Shown piece after piece: positions 1 through 8,434 of a stretch of DNA of 64,000 nucleotides. The number at the start of each line of letters is the position of its first letter. Positions within the stretch are counted from its first letter, which is position 1. Origin of the DNA: Streptomyces sp. NBC_01304 (GTDB taxonomy: Bacteria > Actinomycetota > Actinomycetes > Streptomycetales > Streptomycetaceae); assembly GCF_035975855.1 (NCBI RefSeq), contig NZ_CP109055.1, positions 5,208,001-5,272,000 of the forward strand. Direction: 5' to 3'. Both the position numbers and the translations under genes were made by a program. Under the pieces are notes generated by a model, which was not told the DNA's origin, did not search any database, and saw only the letters and a program-made list of their open reading frames with translations.

Positions 1-2049
1 CGGTGCGTAGTAGTAGTCCTTGTTGTCCTTGTCCTCGAGGTAGTTCCAGCAGTCGCCGACCATCATCTGGGAGACGGTCAGATTGATCCCGGCGTCCCGG
101 AAGCGGCCCACCTCGCCGCCGATGGCCGCGTGCCTGCCGAGCACCAGACAGGCGGTGGCACCGCCGGCCGCCGTGAACCCTTCCTTGCTGGGGACGACGG
201 CGTAGATGTCGCCGTCCGGCAGGGCCTCGGCGATGGACTTGAGCTGCTGCTCGCAGCGGGCCGGGCCGTCCCTGCGGGCCGCCTCGTGGTCCTGCGCCGA
301 CTCCAGGGCCATGACCTGGCCCTCCGGTCCCTCGTCGCAGCCCACCGTGCCGACGCTGGGCACCGACTTGAACTCGGTGCCGGGCCAGACCACGTTGACG
401 CAGTCACCCGCCTCCAACCGCTTCTCGAGCCCGACCTGTTCGCCGTACGGCAGCACGGGTCCGGTCGGCGAGGGCGACTGGGAGGACTTCGACTTGGACG
501 GGCCCGCCGAGGGCAGCGTCTTCGGCTTCCCGTCGTCCTTCCCGAACGTCGCCCAGGCCCCCCACCCGGCGCCGCCGAGCGCGACGACGACGGCGATCAC
601 GAGCGCGATGACCAGGCCGCGGGACATCTTGCGGCCCCGTCCGTCACCGCCGGGCGGTGTCGGGGCGCCGTACTGCGGCTGACTGCCCGAGCCGTACGGG
701 TTGGGGTTGGGGTTGAGGTTGAGGTTCGGGTTCGGGTTCGGGTTCGGGTTCCACTGTCCGTACGGAGACTGCCCGTACGGCGACCCACCACCTTGCTGGG
801 CCCCCGCCGGGTACCCGTACTGGCCCCCGCCCTGCTGACCGCCCTGGCGGCCTCCCTCGGGCGTCGCCCGAGGCCCATCGGAAGGCGTCCCGGAACCGGG
901 CATCGGCGCCGACCAGGGAGTCGGCTCGGGATGCGGGGTCTGCGGCCCACCGGGCGTGTGCGGCGTGCCCGGCGTGTTGGGTGTGCCGGGTGCACTGGGC
1001 GAGTTGGGCGTGCTCCCGTACGCCCCGTACGACCCGTACGCCCCATACCCCCCGCCGCCCACCAGCCCCGGCGTCCCGGGCGTCTGCGGAGTCCCCGCTG
1101 CGGGCCCGCCCGGCGTCTGCGGCGTACCGCCGCCGCCCGCCTGCGCCCCCGCGGGCGGCGGCCCGAAGGTCCCGGCGGGCGGCTGCTGCCCCCACCGCGT
1201 CAGACCCTGCTTGGCCGTCTCCGGCGAGGAGCGCAGCACCGGGTCCTTGTTCAGCAGCCCCTGCAGTACGAGCCAGAGCTCGCCCGCGCGTAACGGCTGG
1301 GCCGGCGGCTCCTGGAGCAGCGCGGTGAGCGTGCCGAAGTCGTCGTTGCGGTCGAACGGGCCGTGCCCCTCGACCGCGTAGTAGAGCGTGGCGCCGAGCG
1401 AGAACAGGTCCGCGGTCGGCGTCGGCGGCTCGCCCCGGGCCCGCTCGGGCGCCAGATAGCCGGGCGTGCCGAGGATCCCGGCGGTCGCGGTGAGCCGGGG
1501 CTCGTTGGACTCGGGCTGCAGCGCGATGCCGTAGTCGGTGAGCAGGACGCGGCCGTACGGATTGCCCGAAGCCTCGGGCGCCAGAAGGATGTTGGCCGGT
1601 TTCACGTCCCGGTGCAGGATGCCGATGCGATGGCCCGCGGTGAGCGCGTCCAGGACGGCGAGGCCGATCCGGCCGACCTCGGTGGGCGGCAGCGGACCGG
1701 ACCGCCGCACCATTTGCTGGAGATCGGTCGCTTCGGCGACGTACTCCATGACGATCCACGGCAGTCCCTCGTGCAGCACCACGTCGTGCACGGTCGCGAC
1801 GTGCGGATGCCCGCGCAGCCGCGCCGCGTGCCGGGCCTCGCTGCGGGCGCGCGCGATGCGCTGGGCGGGCTCGCTCGCGTCCATGGGCACGTCCGGCAGC
1901 ATGATCTCCTTCATGGAGACCTCGCAGGCCAGTTCGCTGTCGTACGCGAGCCAGACCCGGCCCATTCCGCCGGAGCCGAGCTTGCGCAGCAGCCGGTAGC
2001 GGCCGCTGATGATCCTGCCCTCGCCCTGTTCCGGAGTTTCCCCCGCCAT
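1..2049 (-). CDS. Serine/threonine protein kinase, membrane-anchored, C-terminus beyond the window
   Basis: Hanks-type kinase, 683 codons visible, running off the left edge. The N-terminal catalytic domain has a Gly-rich loop (GSGGMG, residues 25-30), Lys47 in VSMKEI, HRD with Asp148 in LHRDVKPANILL, and DYG (172-174) in place of DFG. A long Pro/Gly/Gln/Tyr-rich linker follows, with an Asn-Pro/Asn-Leu dipeptide tract near residues 430-445. One membrane helix lies near residues 476-500. The extracytoplasmic part carries two GDC motifs resembling septum-formation-type sensor domains. The likely role is phosphorylation of cytoplasmic targets in response to an envelope signal; the ligand is unknown. 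The ATG at 2049 is the first start ahead of the conserved kinase fold. The DYG form is tolerated in active kinases, so activity is likely but not proven. Confidence 0.9.
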   Translation of the reverse strand, partial: MAGETPEQGEGRIISGRYRLLRKLGSGGMGRVWLAYDSELACEVSMKEIMLPDVPMDASEPAQRIARARSEARHAARLRGHPHVATVHDVVLHEGLPWIVMEYVAEATDLQQMVRRSGPLPPTEVGRIGLAVLDALTAGHRIGILHRDVKPANILLAPEASGNPYGRVLLTDYGIALQPESNEPRLTATAGILGTPGYLAPERARGEPPTPTADLFSLGATLYYAVEGHGPFDRNDDFGTLTALLQEPPAQPLRAGELWLVLQGLLNKDPVLRSSPETAKQGLTRWGQQPPAGTFGPPPAGAQAGGGGTPQTPGGPAAGTPQTPGTPGLVGGGGYGAYGSYGAYGSTPNSPSAPGTPNTPGTPHTPGGPQTPHPEPTPWSAPMPGSGTPSDGPRATPEGGRQGGQQGGGQYGYPAGAQQGGGSPYGQSPYGQWNPNPNPNPNLNLNPNPNPYGSGSQPQYGAPTPPGGDGRGRKMSRGLVIALVIAVVVALGGAGWGAWATFGKDDGKPKTLPSAGPSKSKSSQSPSPTGPVLPYGEQVGLEKRLEAGDCVNVVWPGTEFKSVPSVGTVGCDEGPEGQVMALESAQDHEAARRDGPARCEQQLKSIAEALPDGDIYAVVPSKEGFTAAGGATACLVLGRHAAIGGEVGRFRDAGINLTVSQMMVGDCWNYLEDKDNKDYYYAP

Positions 2050-2201
2050 GGCGCCTCCCCCGAGACTGCGCGGCATGCCCTAAACGACGGTAGCCGCGCG
2101 GGGGTGGTTCCAAGGAGGCCTTTTACAGCTCAATTAAGGGCACACCGGGCACAGGAACCCCAGGTGACGCGGGCGCCGCTCCCGCCCCTCAGGACGCCCT
2201 C

Positions 2202-3716
2202 TCAGAGAACCGGCTCGAGGAATCCCTGCTCGACGAGCAGCCGGATCTGCGCGGGCGAGCGGTCGCGCAGCAACACCGGGTCCTCGCCCACCAGTTGGGC
2301 GATGGCGTCCAGGATCTGCCCGGCACTCAGCGTGCCGTCGCAGACGCCCGCGAAGCCCGCGCCGACCGTGTCCACCTTGGTGGCGCGGCGCATCCCGCGG
2401 TGCTGGCGCAGGACGACGTGCTCGGGGTCCTCGGCGCCGGGCAGCCCGACCTGCTCCTGGACCACCTCTACGGCGAGCTTGAAGTGGCCTTCGAGGAGCG
2501 CCGCGTCGTCGTGCGCCCGCAGGTGGTCCTGCCGCTCGAAGTGCGCGCGTACCGCGTCACCGAGCGGCTGCTCCACCGGATGCGGCCACTCCTCGACGGT
2601 GATCGAGGGCTCCGCCGCGCCCGACTTCCGCAGCGTGATCCACCCGAAGCCCACGGCCTTGGTCTTGCGGGCCTCGAACTCGTCCAGCCAGGCCTCGTAC
2701 CGGGCCGCGTACTCGGCGGGATCGGTGCGGTGGTCCCCCGCGTCGCGCAGCCACAGCTCGGCGTACTGGGTGACGTCCTGCACCTCGCGCTGCACGATCC
2801 AGGCGTCACAGCCGCGCGGCACCCAGGAGCGCAGCCGGTCCTGCCACTCCTCCCCGTCCACGTGCTGCCAGTTGGCGAGGAACTGGGCGTATCCCCCGTC
2901 GTTCAGCCGTGCCCCCGCCTGCTGAACGAGCGTGCGGCACAGATCGTCCCCGCCCATCCCGCCATCGCGGTAAGTGAGCCTGGCGCCGGGCGAGATGACG
3001 AAGGGCGGGTTGGAGACGATCAGGTCGTACGTCTCGTCCGCGACCGGCTCGAAGAGCGAGCCCTCGCGCAGCTCGGCCTCGGGCGCGCCGGACAGGGCGA
3101 GCGTGAGACGGGTGATGTGCAGCGCGCGCGGGTTGAGGTCCGTCGCGGTCACGCGCGTGGCGTGCTGGGCGGCGTGCAGGGCCTGGATGCCGGATCCGGT
3201 GCCGAGGTCGAGGGCGCTCGCGACGGGCGTACGCACGGTGATGCCGGCGAGCGTCGTGGAGGCCCCGCCGACGCCGAGGACGACGCCCTCGTCGCTGCTG
3301 CCGATGCCGCCCGCGCCGCCGACCGCGCAGCCCAGGTCGGACACGATGAACCAGTCCTCGCCGTCGGGCCCGCCGTAGGGACGTACGTCCACGGTCGCCC
3401 GCAGCTCGTCACCCTGCTGGGACAGCCAACCGTCCGCAAGGAGGTCGTCGACCGGCAAAACGGCCGGCACGCGCGCGTGGGCGACGGGCTGCTGCAGCAG
3501 GAAGAGCCGTACGAGCGCCTCCAGCGGGCCGTCGCCGCGCGTGGCGCGCAGGGCGGGCACGGTCTCGCTGCGGGCGAGCGCCGCGTAGGCGGGGGCGCCG
3601 AGCAGGTCTAGCAGGCCGTCGGCCGTGAAGTCGGCGGCGAGGAAGGCTTCCCGCAGGCGGGCGGCGAGGCCGGCGCGGTCGGTCGTGGGCAGGCTGGTCG
3701 TACTCACGCGGTCCAT
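2202..3716 (-). CDS. SAM-dependent methyltransferase, HemK/MTS-like
   Basis: 504 residues. A central class I methyltransferase fold shows a SAM-binding loop (ALDLGTGSGIQALHAA) and the NPPF catalytic motif (VSNPPFV) typical of N5-glutamine and N6-adenine methyltransferases of the HemK/RsmC group. An N-terminal domain of about 150 residues and a C-terminal helical/winged region of about 150 residues flank it, so it is longer than HemK (~280) and matches a two-domain actinobacterial family. The ATG at 3716 has a strong ribosome binding site (GGGGGAGG, 4 nt upstream); a GTG three codons later is an alternative. The substrate (protein Gln, rRNA or DNA) cannot be told from sequence. It is transcribed alone, downstream of a terminator hairpin. 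Confidence 0.85.
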   Translation of the reverse strand: MDRVSTTSLPTTDRAGLAARLREAFLAADFTADGLLDLLGAPAYAALARSETVPALRATRGDGPLEALVRLFLLQQPVAHARVPAVLPVDDLLADGWLSQQGDELRATVDVRPYGGPDGEDWFIVSDLGCAVGGAGGIGSSDEGVVLGVGGASTTLAGITVRTPVASALDLGTGSGIQALHAAQHATRVTATDLNPRALHITRLTLALSGAPEAELREGSLFEPVADETYDLIVSNPPFVISPGARLTYRDGGMGGDDLCRTLVQQAGARLNDGGYAQFLANWQHVDGEEWQDRLRSWVPRGCDAWIVQREVQDVTQYAELWLRDAGDHRTDPAEYAARYEAWLDEFEARKTKAVGFGWITLRKSGAAEPSITVEEWPHPVEQPLGDAVRAHFERQDHLRAHDDAALLEGHFKLAVEVVQEQVGLPGAEDPEHVVLRQHRGMRRATKVDTVGAGFAGVCDGTLSAGQILDAIAQLVGEDPVLLRDRSPAQIRLLVEQGFLEPVL

Positions 3717-3745
3717 TGTCCTCCCCCGCGGACGTGCGTACGCCA

Positions 3746-3777
3746 AAGGGCCCGGCACGCGCGCGTGCCGGGCCCTT
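3746..3777 (-). terminator. Perfect 16-bp stem terminator after the lipoprotein gene
   Basis: Perfect inverted repeat (arm AAGGGCCCGGCACGCG) just past the stop of the lipoprotein gene at 3794. On the minus strand the stem ends in CCCTTTGG, a short T run. Confidence 0.7.
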
Positions 3778-3793
3778 CGCGGTGCCTGTACTG

Positions 3794-4381
3794 CTAGGCC
3801 TTCGACGGCTTCGGTGAGGCGTCCGCCTTGCAGTCGTCCTGCTTGGAGATCGCGTCGCCGACCTCGCCGTTCAGGAGGGACTTCAGCGCGCCGTCCCCGT
3901 CCTTCTGGATCTTGCCGAGGTCGTCCGCGACCTTCTGCAGACCCTTCGAGAACTCCTTCAGACCCTCGGGCGAGGAGTCCTTGGCGTCCAGGTCGTCGAC
4001 CGTCTTCTTCAGGGCCTCGTACGACTTGGCGGCCTCGTTGAGGTCCTTGATGGCGTCCTGCTGGATCTTCTTGCCGTTGTCGACCGGCGGCGGGCCCGCC
4101 TTCTCCAGGGCTCCCGCGATGGCCTTGTCGGCGTCGGCGATGGCCTGGAACGCCGCCGAGTCCGCCTTCTGGATCTCCTCCGGCTTGCCGTCCGCGGCCG
4201 TCGAGACGATGGTCTGCTGTGCCTTGACGCTCTTCTCGAGCTGCGGCTGGATCTGGCCGCACAACGACTTCGCCCAGTCGTCGAGCTTCTTGTTGCCGTC
4301 GTCGCTGCTGCACCCTGTCGTCGACATCGCCAGTACCAGTACCGCACCGCCGGACAGTGCGGCTGCAAGCTTCTTGTTCAC
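3794..4381 (-). CDS. Small secreted lipoprotein
   Basis: 195 residues. An N-terminal signal of about 20 residues has a Lys pair, a hydrophobic core (AALSGGAVLVLAM) and Cys in TTGC, a lipobox-like site with an atypical Thr at -3. The mature part is acidic, Lys-rich and predicted helical, with no catalytic motif. The GTG at 4381 is chosen because AAGGGA lies 8 nt upstream and gives a signal peptide of normal length; an in-frame ATG at 4399 would add six residues. Similar anonymous small secreted lipoproteins are common in Streptomyces. Function unknown. Confidence 0.75.
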   Translation of the reverse strand: MNKKLAAALSGGAVLVLAMSTTGCSSDDGNKKLDDWAKSLCGQIQPQLEKSVKAQQTIVSTAADGKPEEIQKADSAAFQAIADADKAIAGALEKAGPPPVDNGKKIQQDAIKDLNEAAKSYEALKKTVDDLDAKDSSPEGLKEFSKGLQKVADDLGKIQKDGDGALKSLLNGEVGDAISKQDDCKADASPKPSKA

Positions 4382-4516
4382 CGGATTGGTCCCTTCCATG
4401 GCTCTCGGCCCCGGAACATACACGCCAAGTGGGCGACTCCAGCGTGTCGTGCGCCCGCTTGAGACCCTATTGCAGCCATTTGCACCAAGGGAGACAAGGT
4501 TCATGAAACAAAAGAG

Positions 4517-4550
4517 GGGCGGGCGGCGCATCAAAGTGCGCCGCCCGCCC
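4517..4550 (-). terminator. Intrinsic terminator of hppA
   Basis: A 14-bp GC stem (arm GGGCGGGCGGCGCA, loop TCAAAG on the plus strand) sits directly after the hppA stop. On the minus strand it is followed by CTCTTTTGTTT, a good T tract. Confidence 0.85.
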
Positions 4551-4566
4551 GCCTGTTGAGCTGCCG

Positions 4567-6966
4567 TCAGGAAACCGTCGCCGGATCCACGGCCTTGGCC
4601 ACCCGCTCGGAGTTGCCTTCGTCACCCACGGCGATTCCCCGCCGCTTGGAGATGTAGACCGCTCCGACGATGACCAGGATGGACAGGACCGCGATCCCGG
4701 CCCGCAGCGGCGCATTCGCGTCGTCGCCGTAGCTGAACTGGACGACCGCCGGCGCGATGAGCAGCGCCACCAGGTTCATCACCTTCAGCAGGGGGTTGAT
4801 CGCCGGACCCGCGGTGTCCTTGAACGGGTCGCCGACCGTGTCGCCGATGACGGTCGCGGCATGGGCCTCGCTGCCCTTGCCGCCGTGGTGGCCGTCCTCG
4901 ACGAGCTTCTTGGCGTTGTCCCACGCACCACCGGAGTTGGCGAGGAAGACCGCCATCAGGGTGCCGGTGCCGATGGCACCCGCGAGGAACGAGCCGAGCG
5001 CGCCCACACCGAAGGTGAAGCCGACCGCGATCGGCGTGAGCACGGCGAGCAGACCTGGCGTGGTCAGCTCGCGCAGCGCGTCCTTGGTGCAGATGTCGAC
5101 GACGCGGCCGTACTCGGGCTTCTCGGTGTAGTCCATGATCCCGGGGTGCTCGCGGAACTGCCGCCGCACCTCGTAGACCACGGCTCCGGCCGACCGCGAC
5201 ACCGCGTTGATCGCCAGCCCCGAGAAGAGGAAGACGACCGCGGCACCGAGGATCAGGCCCACCAGGTTGTTGGGCTGCGAGATGTCCATCGTGAGGTTCA
5301 TCAGGGCACCGGCCCCGAGTTCCTCGTCGATGTCCCCGACCGCGGTCGCGATGGCATCGCGATACGAGCCGAAGAGTGCCGCCGCGGCCAGTACGGCCGT
5401 GGCGATGGCGATGCCCTTGGTGATGGCCTTGGTGGTGTTGCCCACCGCGTCCAGGTCGGTGAGGACCTGGGCGCCCGCGCCCTCGACGTCGCCCGACATC
5501 TCGGCGATGCCCTGGGCGTTGTCGGAGACCGGACCGAAGGTGTCCATGGCGACGATGACGCCGACCGTGGTGAGCAGGCCGGTACCGGCCAGGGCCACCG
5601 CGAACAGCGCCAGCATGATCGACGCACCGCCGAGCAGGAACGCGCCGTACACACCGAGGCCGATCAACAGCGCGGTGTAGACGGCGGATTCCAGACCGAG
5701 GGAGATACCGGCCAGGACGACGGTCGCGGGACCGGTCAGCGAGGTCTTGCCGATGTCCCTGACGGGACGCCGGGTGGTCTCGGTGAAGTACCCGGTCAGC
5801 TGCTGGATCAGTGCGGCCAGGACGATACCGATGGCGACCGCGACGACGGCGAGGACCCGCGGGTCCCCGCTGTGGCCGGCGATTCCCTCGCCCGCGCCCT
5901 TCAACTCGGCGTACGTGGCGGGCAGATAGGTGTAGACGGCCGCCGCCACCAGGGCGAGCGAGATGACCGCGGAGATGAAGAACCCGCGGTTGATCGCGCT
6001 CATCCCGCTGCGGTCGGAGCGCCGGGGCGCCACCGCGAAGATGCCGATCATCGCCGTGACCACACCGATCGCGGGGACGATCAGCGGGAAGGCGAGACCC
6101 GCGTCACCGAAGGCCGCCTTGCCGAGGATCAGCGCGGCGACCAGGGTGACGGCGTACGACTCGAAGAGGTCCGCGGCCATGCCGGCGCAGTCGCCGACGT
6201 TGTCGCCCACGTTGTCGGCGATGGTCGCGGCATTGCGCGGGTCGTCCTCCGGAATGCCCTGCTCGACCTTGCCGACCAGGTCGGCGCCGACGTCGGCGGC
6301 CTTGGTGAAGATGCCGCCGCCGACACGCATGAACATCGCGATCAGTGCGGCACCGAGACCGAAGCCCTCGAGGACCTTCGGTGCGTCGGCGGCGTACACG
6401 AGCACCACACAGGAGGCGCCCAGCAGACCGAGCCCCACCGTGAACATGCCGACTACGCCGCCCGTACGGAAAGCGATCTTCATGGCCTTGTGGGAGACCT
6501 CGGTGAGGTCCTTGGCCGGCTCGCCTTCTGCCGGTGTTGCTTCGCGGGCGGCGGCTGCCACACGCACATTGCTGCGGACGGCGAGCCACATGCCGATATA
6601 GCCGGTGGCGGCCGAGAAGAGCGCTCCGATCAGGAAGAAGACCGATCGTCCGGCGCGCTGGTTCCAGTCGTCCGCGGGCAGCAGCATGAGCAGGAAGAAC
6701 ACCGCTACGGCGAATACGCCGAGGGTGCGCAACTGCCTGGCCAGATAGGCATTTGCGCCTTCCTGGACCGCTGACGCGATCTCCTTCATCTTCTCGGTGC
6801 CTTCGCCCGCCGCGAGCACCTGGCGGACCAGGACCCCGGCCAGGGCAAGCGCCGCAAGGGCGATGACCCCGATGGCCACCACGATCAGGCGGTTGTCCGA
6901 GGTGAGTACTGCGGCTGCGAAGGTTGTGGGGTGGTCAAACTGATGAGGGGTAGAAAGCCCCGTCAT
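4567..6966 (-). CDS. hppA: Membrane-bound proton-translocating pyrophosphatase
   Basis: 799 residues, the usual length for the family, with about 16 hydrophobic segments. It hydrolyses pyrophosphate and pumps H+ across the membrane. Substrate-binding motifs are present: DVGADLVGKVE, DNVGDNVGDCAG (Mg-PPi-binding Asp residues) and the C-terminal GDTVGDPFKDTAGPAIN. The sequence GNTTKA places it in the K+-independent H+-pumping class, because K+-dependent enzymes have Ala at that Lys. The ATG at 6966 has a near-perfect ribosome binding site (AAGGAGG, 4-5 nt upstream). It is monocistronic, with its own terminator and a 200-bp upstream region. Confidence 0.97.
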   Translation of the reverse strand: MTGLSTPHQFDHPTTFAAAVLTSDNRLIVVAIGVIALAALALAGVLVRQVLAAGEGTEKMKEIASAVQEGANAYLARQLRTLGVFAVAVFFLLMLLPADDWNQRAGRSVFFLIGALFSAATGYIGMWLAVRSNVRVAAAAREATPAEGEPAKDLTEVSHKAMKIAFRTGGVVGMFTVGLGLLGASCVVLVYAADAPKVLEGFGLGAALIAMFMRVGGGIFTKAADVGADLVGKVEQGIPEDDPRNAATIADNVGDNVGDCAGMAADLFESYAVTLVAALILGKAAFGDAGLAFPLIVPAIGVVTAMIGIFAVAPRRSDRSGMSAINRGFFISAVISLALVAAAVYTYLPATYAELKGAGEGIAGHSGDPRVLAVVAVAIGIVLAALIQQLTGYFTETTRRPVRDIGKTSLTGPATVVLAGISLGLESAVYTALLIGLGVYGAFLLGGASIMLALFAVALAGTGLLTTVGVIVAMDTFGPVSDNAQGIAEMSGDVEGAGAQVLTDLDAVGNTTKAITKGIAIATAVLAAAALFGSYRDAIATAVGDIDEELGAGALMNLTMDISQPNNLVGLILGAAVVFLFSGLAINAVSRSAGAVVYEVRRQFREHPGIMDYTEKPEYGRVVDICTKDALRELTTPGLLAVLTPIAVGFTFGVGALGSFLAGAIGTGTLMAVFLANSGGAWDNAKKLVEDGHHGGKGSEAHAATVIGDTVGDPFKDTAGPAINPLLKVMNLVALLIAPAVVQFSYGDDANAPLRAGIAVLSILVIVGAVYISKRRGIAVGDEGNSERVAKAVDPATVS

Positions 6967-7173
6967 TCGTCCTCCTTGACGCTGGGGCTGAGCTCAAGAT
7001 GTGGACGGATTGTAGGGAGCTCCACCTGATCAAAACAGTGGGCGGCAAACGGAATTGGCCTTCAGTTGCTCATCAGCAAATGATCGCGTTCCTCGATTGG
7101 CCCCGAAAGTGGTAATGCCTCAAAGGCATTGACGCTTGATCAACGATCTAGGAAATGCTCGGGGAAAAAGAAA

Positions 7174-7196
7174 AAGGCCCTGCTCAGCAGGGCCTT
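7174..7196 (-). terminator. Intrinsic terminator of the anti-sigma gene
   Basis: Perfect 11-bp inverted repeat (AAGGCCCTGCT). On the minus strand it is followed by a TTTTTCTTTTT-type tract. It ends the bldG/anti-sigma transcription unit and insulates hppA. Confidence 0.9.
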
Positions 7197-7265
7197 GAAG
7201 AAGATCGAAACGGGAGGGCGCGTTCCGCTCCCCGTGCAACCGGACGCATACGCCCGGAGTTGACG

Positions 7266-7715
7266 TCAGGGAAGCAGCGGTTCCGGCGCCTTCGGCCAGC
7301 TCATCCGAATGAGGCCCCCGGACTCGTCGGCGGTGACCTCCACGTCGTCCACCAGACCGCCGATGACGGCGAGGCCCATCTGGTCCTCGTCGCCCTCGCC
7401 CTCGGCGTCCAGGACGTCCGCGCTGCCGCGCACGCCCGGCACCGCGCCCTCCGAAGTGCCGCTGTGCGGCGCCTCGTCACCGACCTCGATGGAGAACTGC
7501 TTCTCCTCCTCGGTGAGGACCACGCGCACCGGCGCCGAGACGCCATTGGTCTGATGCAGCCCGACGGCACGGGTGCAGGCCTCGCCGACGGCGAGCCGCA
7601 CCTCGTCGAGCACGGCCTCGTCCACTCCGGCCCTGCGCGCCACTGCGGCCGCCACCAGACGGGCGGTCCTGACGTGCTCGGGCAGCGCACTGAAGCGGAG
7701 TTCAACGGTGGCCAT
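7266..7715 (-). CDS. Anti-sigma factor, HATPase_c_2 family, partner of BldG
   Basis: 149 residues with a GHKL/RsbW-like ATPase fold: an N-box-like helix (LDEVRLAVGEACTRAVGLH) followed by a degenerate acidic/Gly-rich segment (DQMGLAVIGGLVDD). RsbW-type proteins bind a sigma factor and are countered by an unphosphorylated STAS protein such as BldG. The region around residues 95-120 is acidic and poor in the usual GxG ATP-lid motif. It lies downstream of bldG in the same direction, separated by 291 bp holding a long inverted repeat, so dosage relative to BldG may be set by attenuation. The S. coelicolor counterpart is the gene next to bldG (established knowledge). Confidence 0.9.
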   Translation of the reverse strand: MATVELRFSALPEHVRTARLVAAAVARRAGVDEAVLDEVRLAVGEACTRAVGLHQTNGVSAPVRVVLTEEEKQFSIEVGDEAPHSGTSEGAVPGVRGSADVLDAEGEGDEDQMGLAVIGGLVDDVEVTADESGGLIRMSWPKAPEPLLP

Positions 7716-7790
7716 ACATCCCCCTCGGACGTGTGAGCGTGCTTTCAGGGGGCCGGGCGGCCGGCGGTGAAGCCGATGACCCGGTACCCC

Positions 7791-7963
7791 CAGGGCCCGT
7801 CTCCCCGATTTTCGCGGAACAGCCTGCGGCGTCTGGTGCGTGCGATCGGCGTGCCGGCCGGAAGGCCCCGTCCATGGACCGGACGTACTTGGGCTTTCGG
7901 TCGGTGCGTCGAGCGTGCGTGCCAGGCGTCGCGGGCCCGCGAAGATCGGGGAGACGGGCCCTG
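7791..7963. repeat. Long imperfect inverted repeat between bldG and the anti-sigma gene
   Basis: Arms 7791-7817 and 7937-7963 are complementary at 26 of 27 positions. After a small internal bulge the complementarity continues for about 39 more positions towards a centre near 7875. In my hand alignment the differences are almost all T/C or G/A in the direction that gives G.U pairs in plus-strand RNA. It sits inside the bldG operon, on the opposite strand to the genes. It could be an attenuator, an antisense RNA structure or a decayed element. Confidence 0.7.
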
Positions 7964-7972
7964 GCTCCTGCT

Positions 7973-7997
7973 CCCCCGGGCCAACGCGACCCGGGGG
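7973..7997 (-). terminator. Terminator-like hairpin right after bldG
   Basis: An 8-bp stem (CCCCCGGG/CCCGGGGG, 9-nt loop) starts 10 nt after the bldG stop. There is no T tract, so partial termination or mRNA 3'-end protection is more likely than full stop. Confidence 0.45.
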
Positions 7998-8006
7998 CAC
8001 CGGCCC

Positions 8007-8348
8007 TCAGTCGGTGGCCGCTACCGCTTCCTCGACCGAGGTGTGGATCGGGAACACCTTGGTGAGGCCGGTGATGCGGAAGATCTTCAGAATGCGCTCC
8101 TGGTTGCAGACCAGGCGCAGCGAGCCCTCATGGGCGCGCACACGCTTGAGACCGCCGACCAGCACGCCGAGCCCGGTGGAGTCGAGGAAGTCCACGCCCT
8201 CCATGTCGACGACAAGGTGGAAACTGCCGTCATTCACCAGCTCGACCAGCTGTTCGCGCAGCTTGGGCGCGGTATACACATCAATTTCGCCACCGACCTC
8301 GACGACCGTACGATCGCCGACGGTACGAGTCGACAGGGACAGGTCCAC
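8007..8348 (-). CDS. bldG: Anti-sigma factor antagonist BldG
   Basis: 113-residue STAS-domain protein needed in Streptomyces for aerial growth and antibiotic production (established for BldG). The phosphorylation site is Ser57 in [10 protein letters not shown]; phosphorylation by an RsbW-like kinase inactivates it. Length and sequence match BldG end to end. It starts at GTG 8348 with GGAGG spaced about 5 nt. The divergent helicase gene begins 86 bp upstream, so any distal bldG promoter overlaps the helicase reading frame. The downstream neighbour is its probable anti-sigma partner. Confidence 0.97.
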
Positions 8349-8434
8349 GGATCCTCCAGCACCTTGCTATCGAGCGGTCGCCCCCGGGACACCCGAGCTT
8401 CAGACGCTCGGGCCTGGGGCGGCCGCCAGCCGCG

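Noticed and set aside
2202..4313. A 703-residue fusion reaching upstream of the methyltransferase
   Set aside because: The first ~200 residues are an antisense/shifted reading of the lipoprotein region; ATG 3716 has a strong ribosome binding site.
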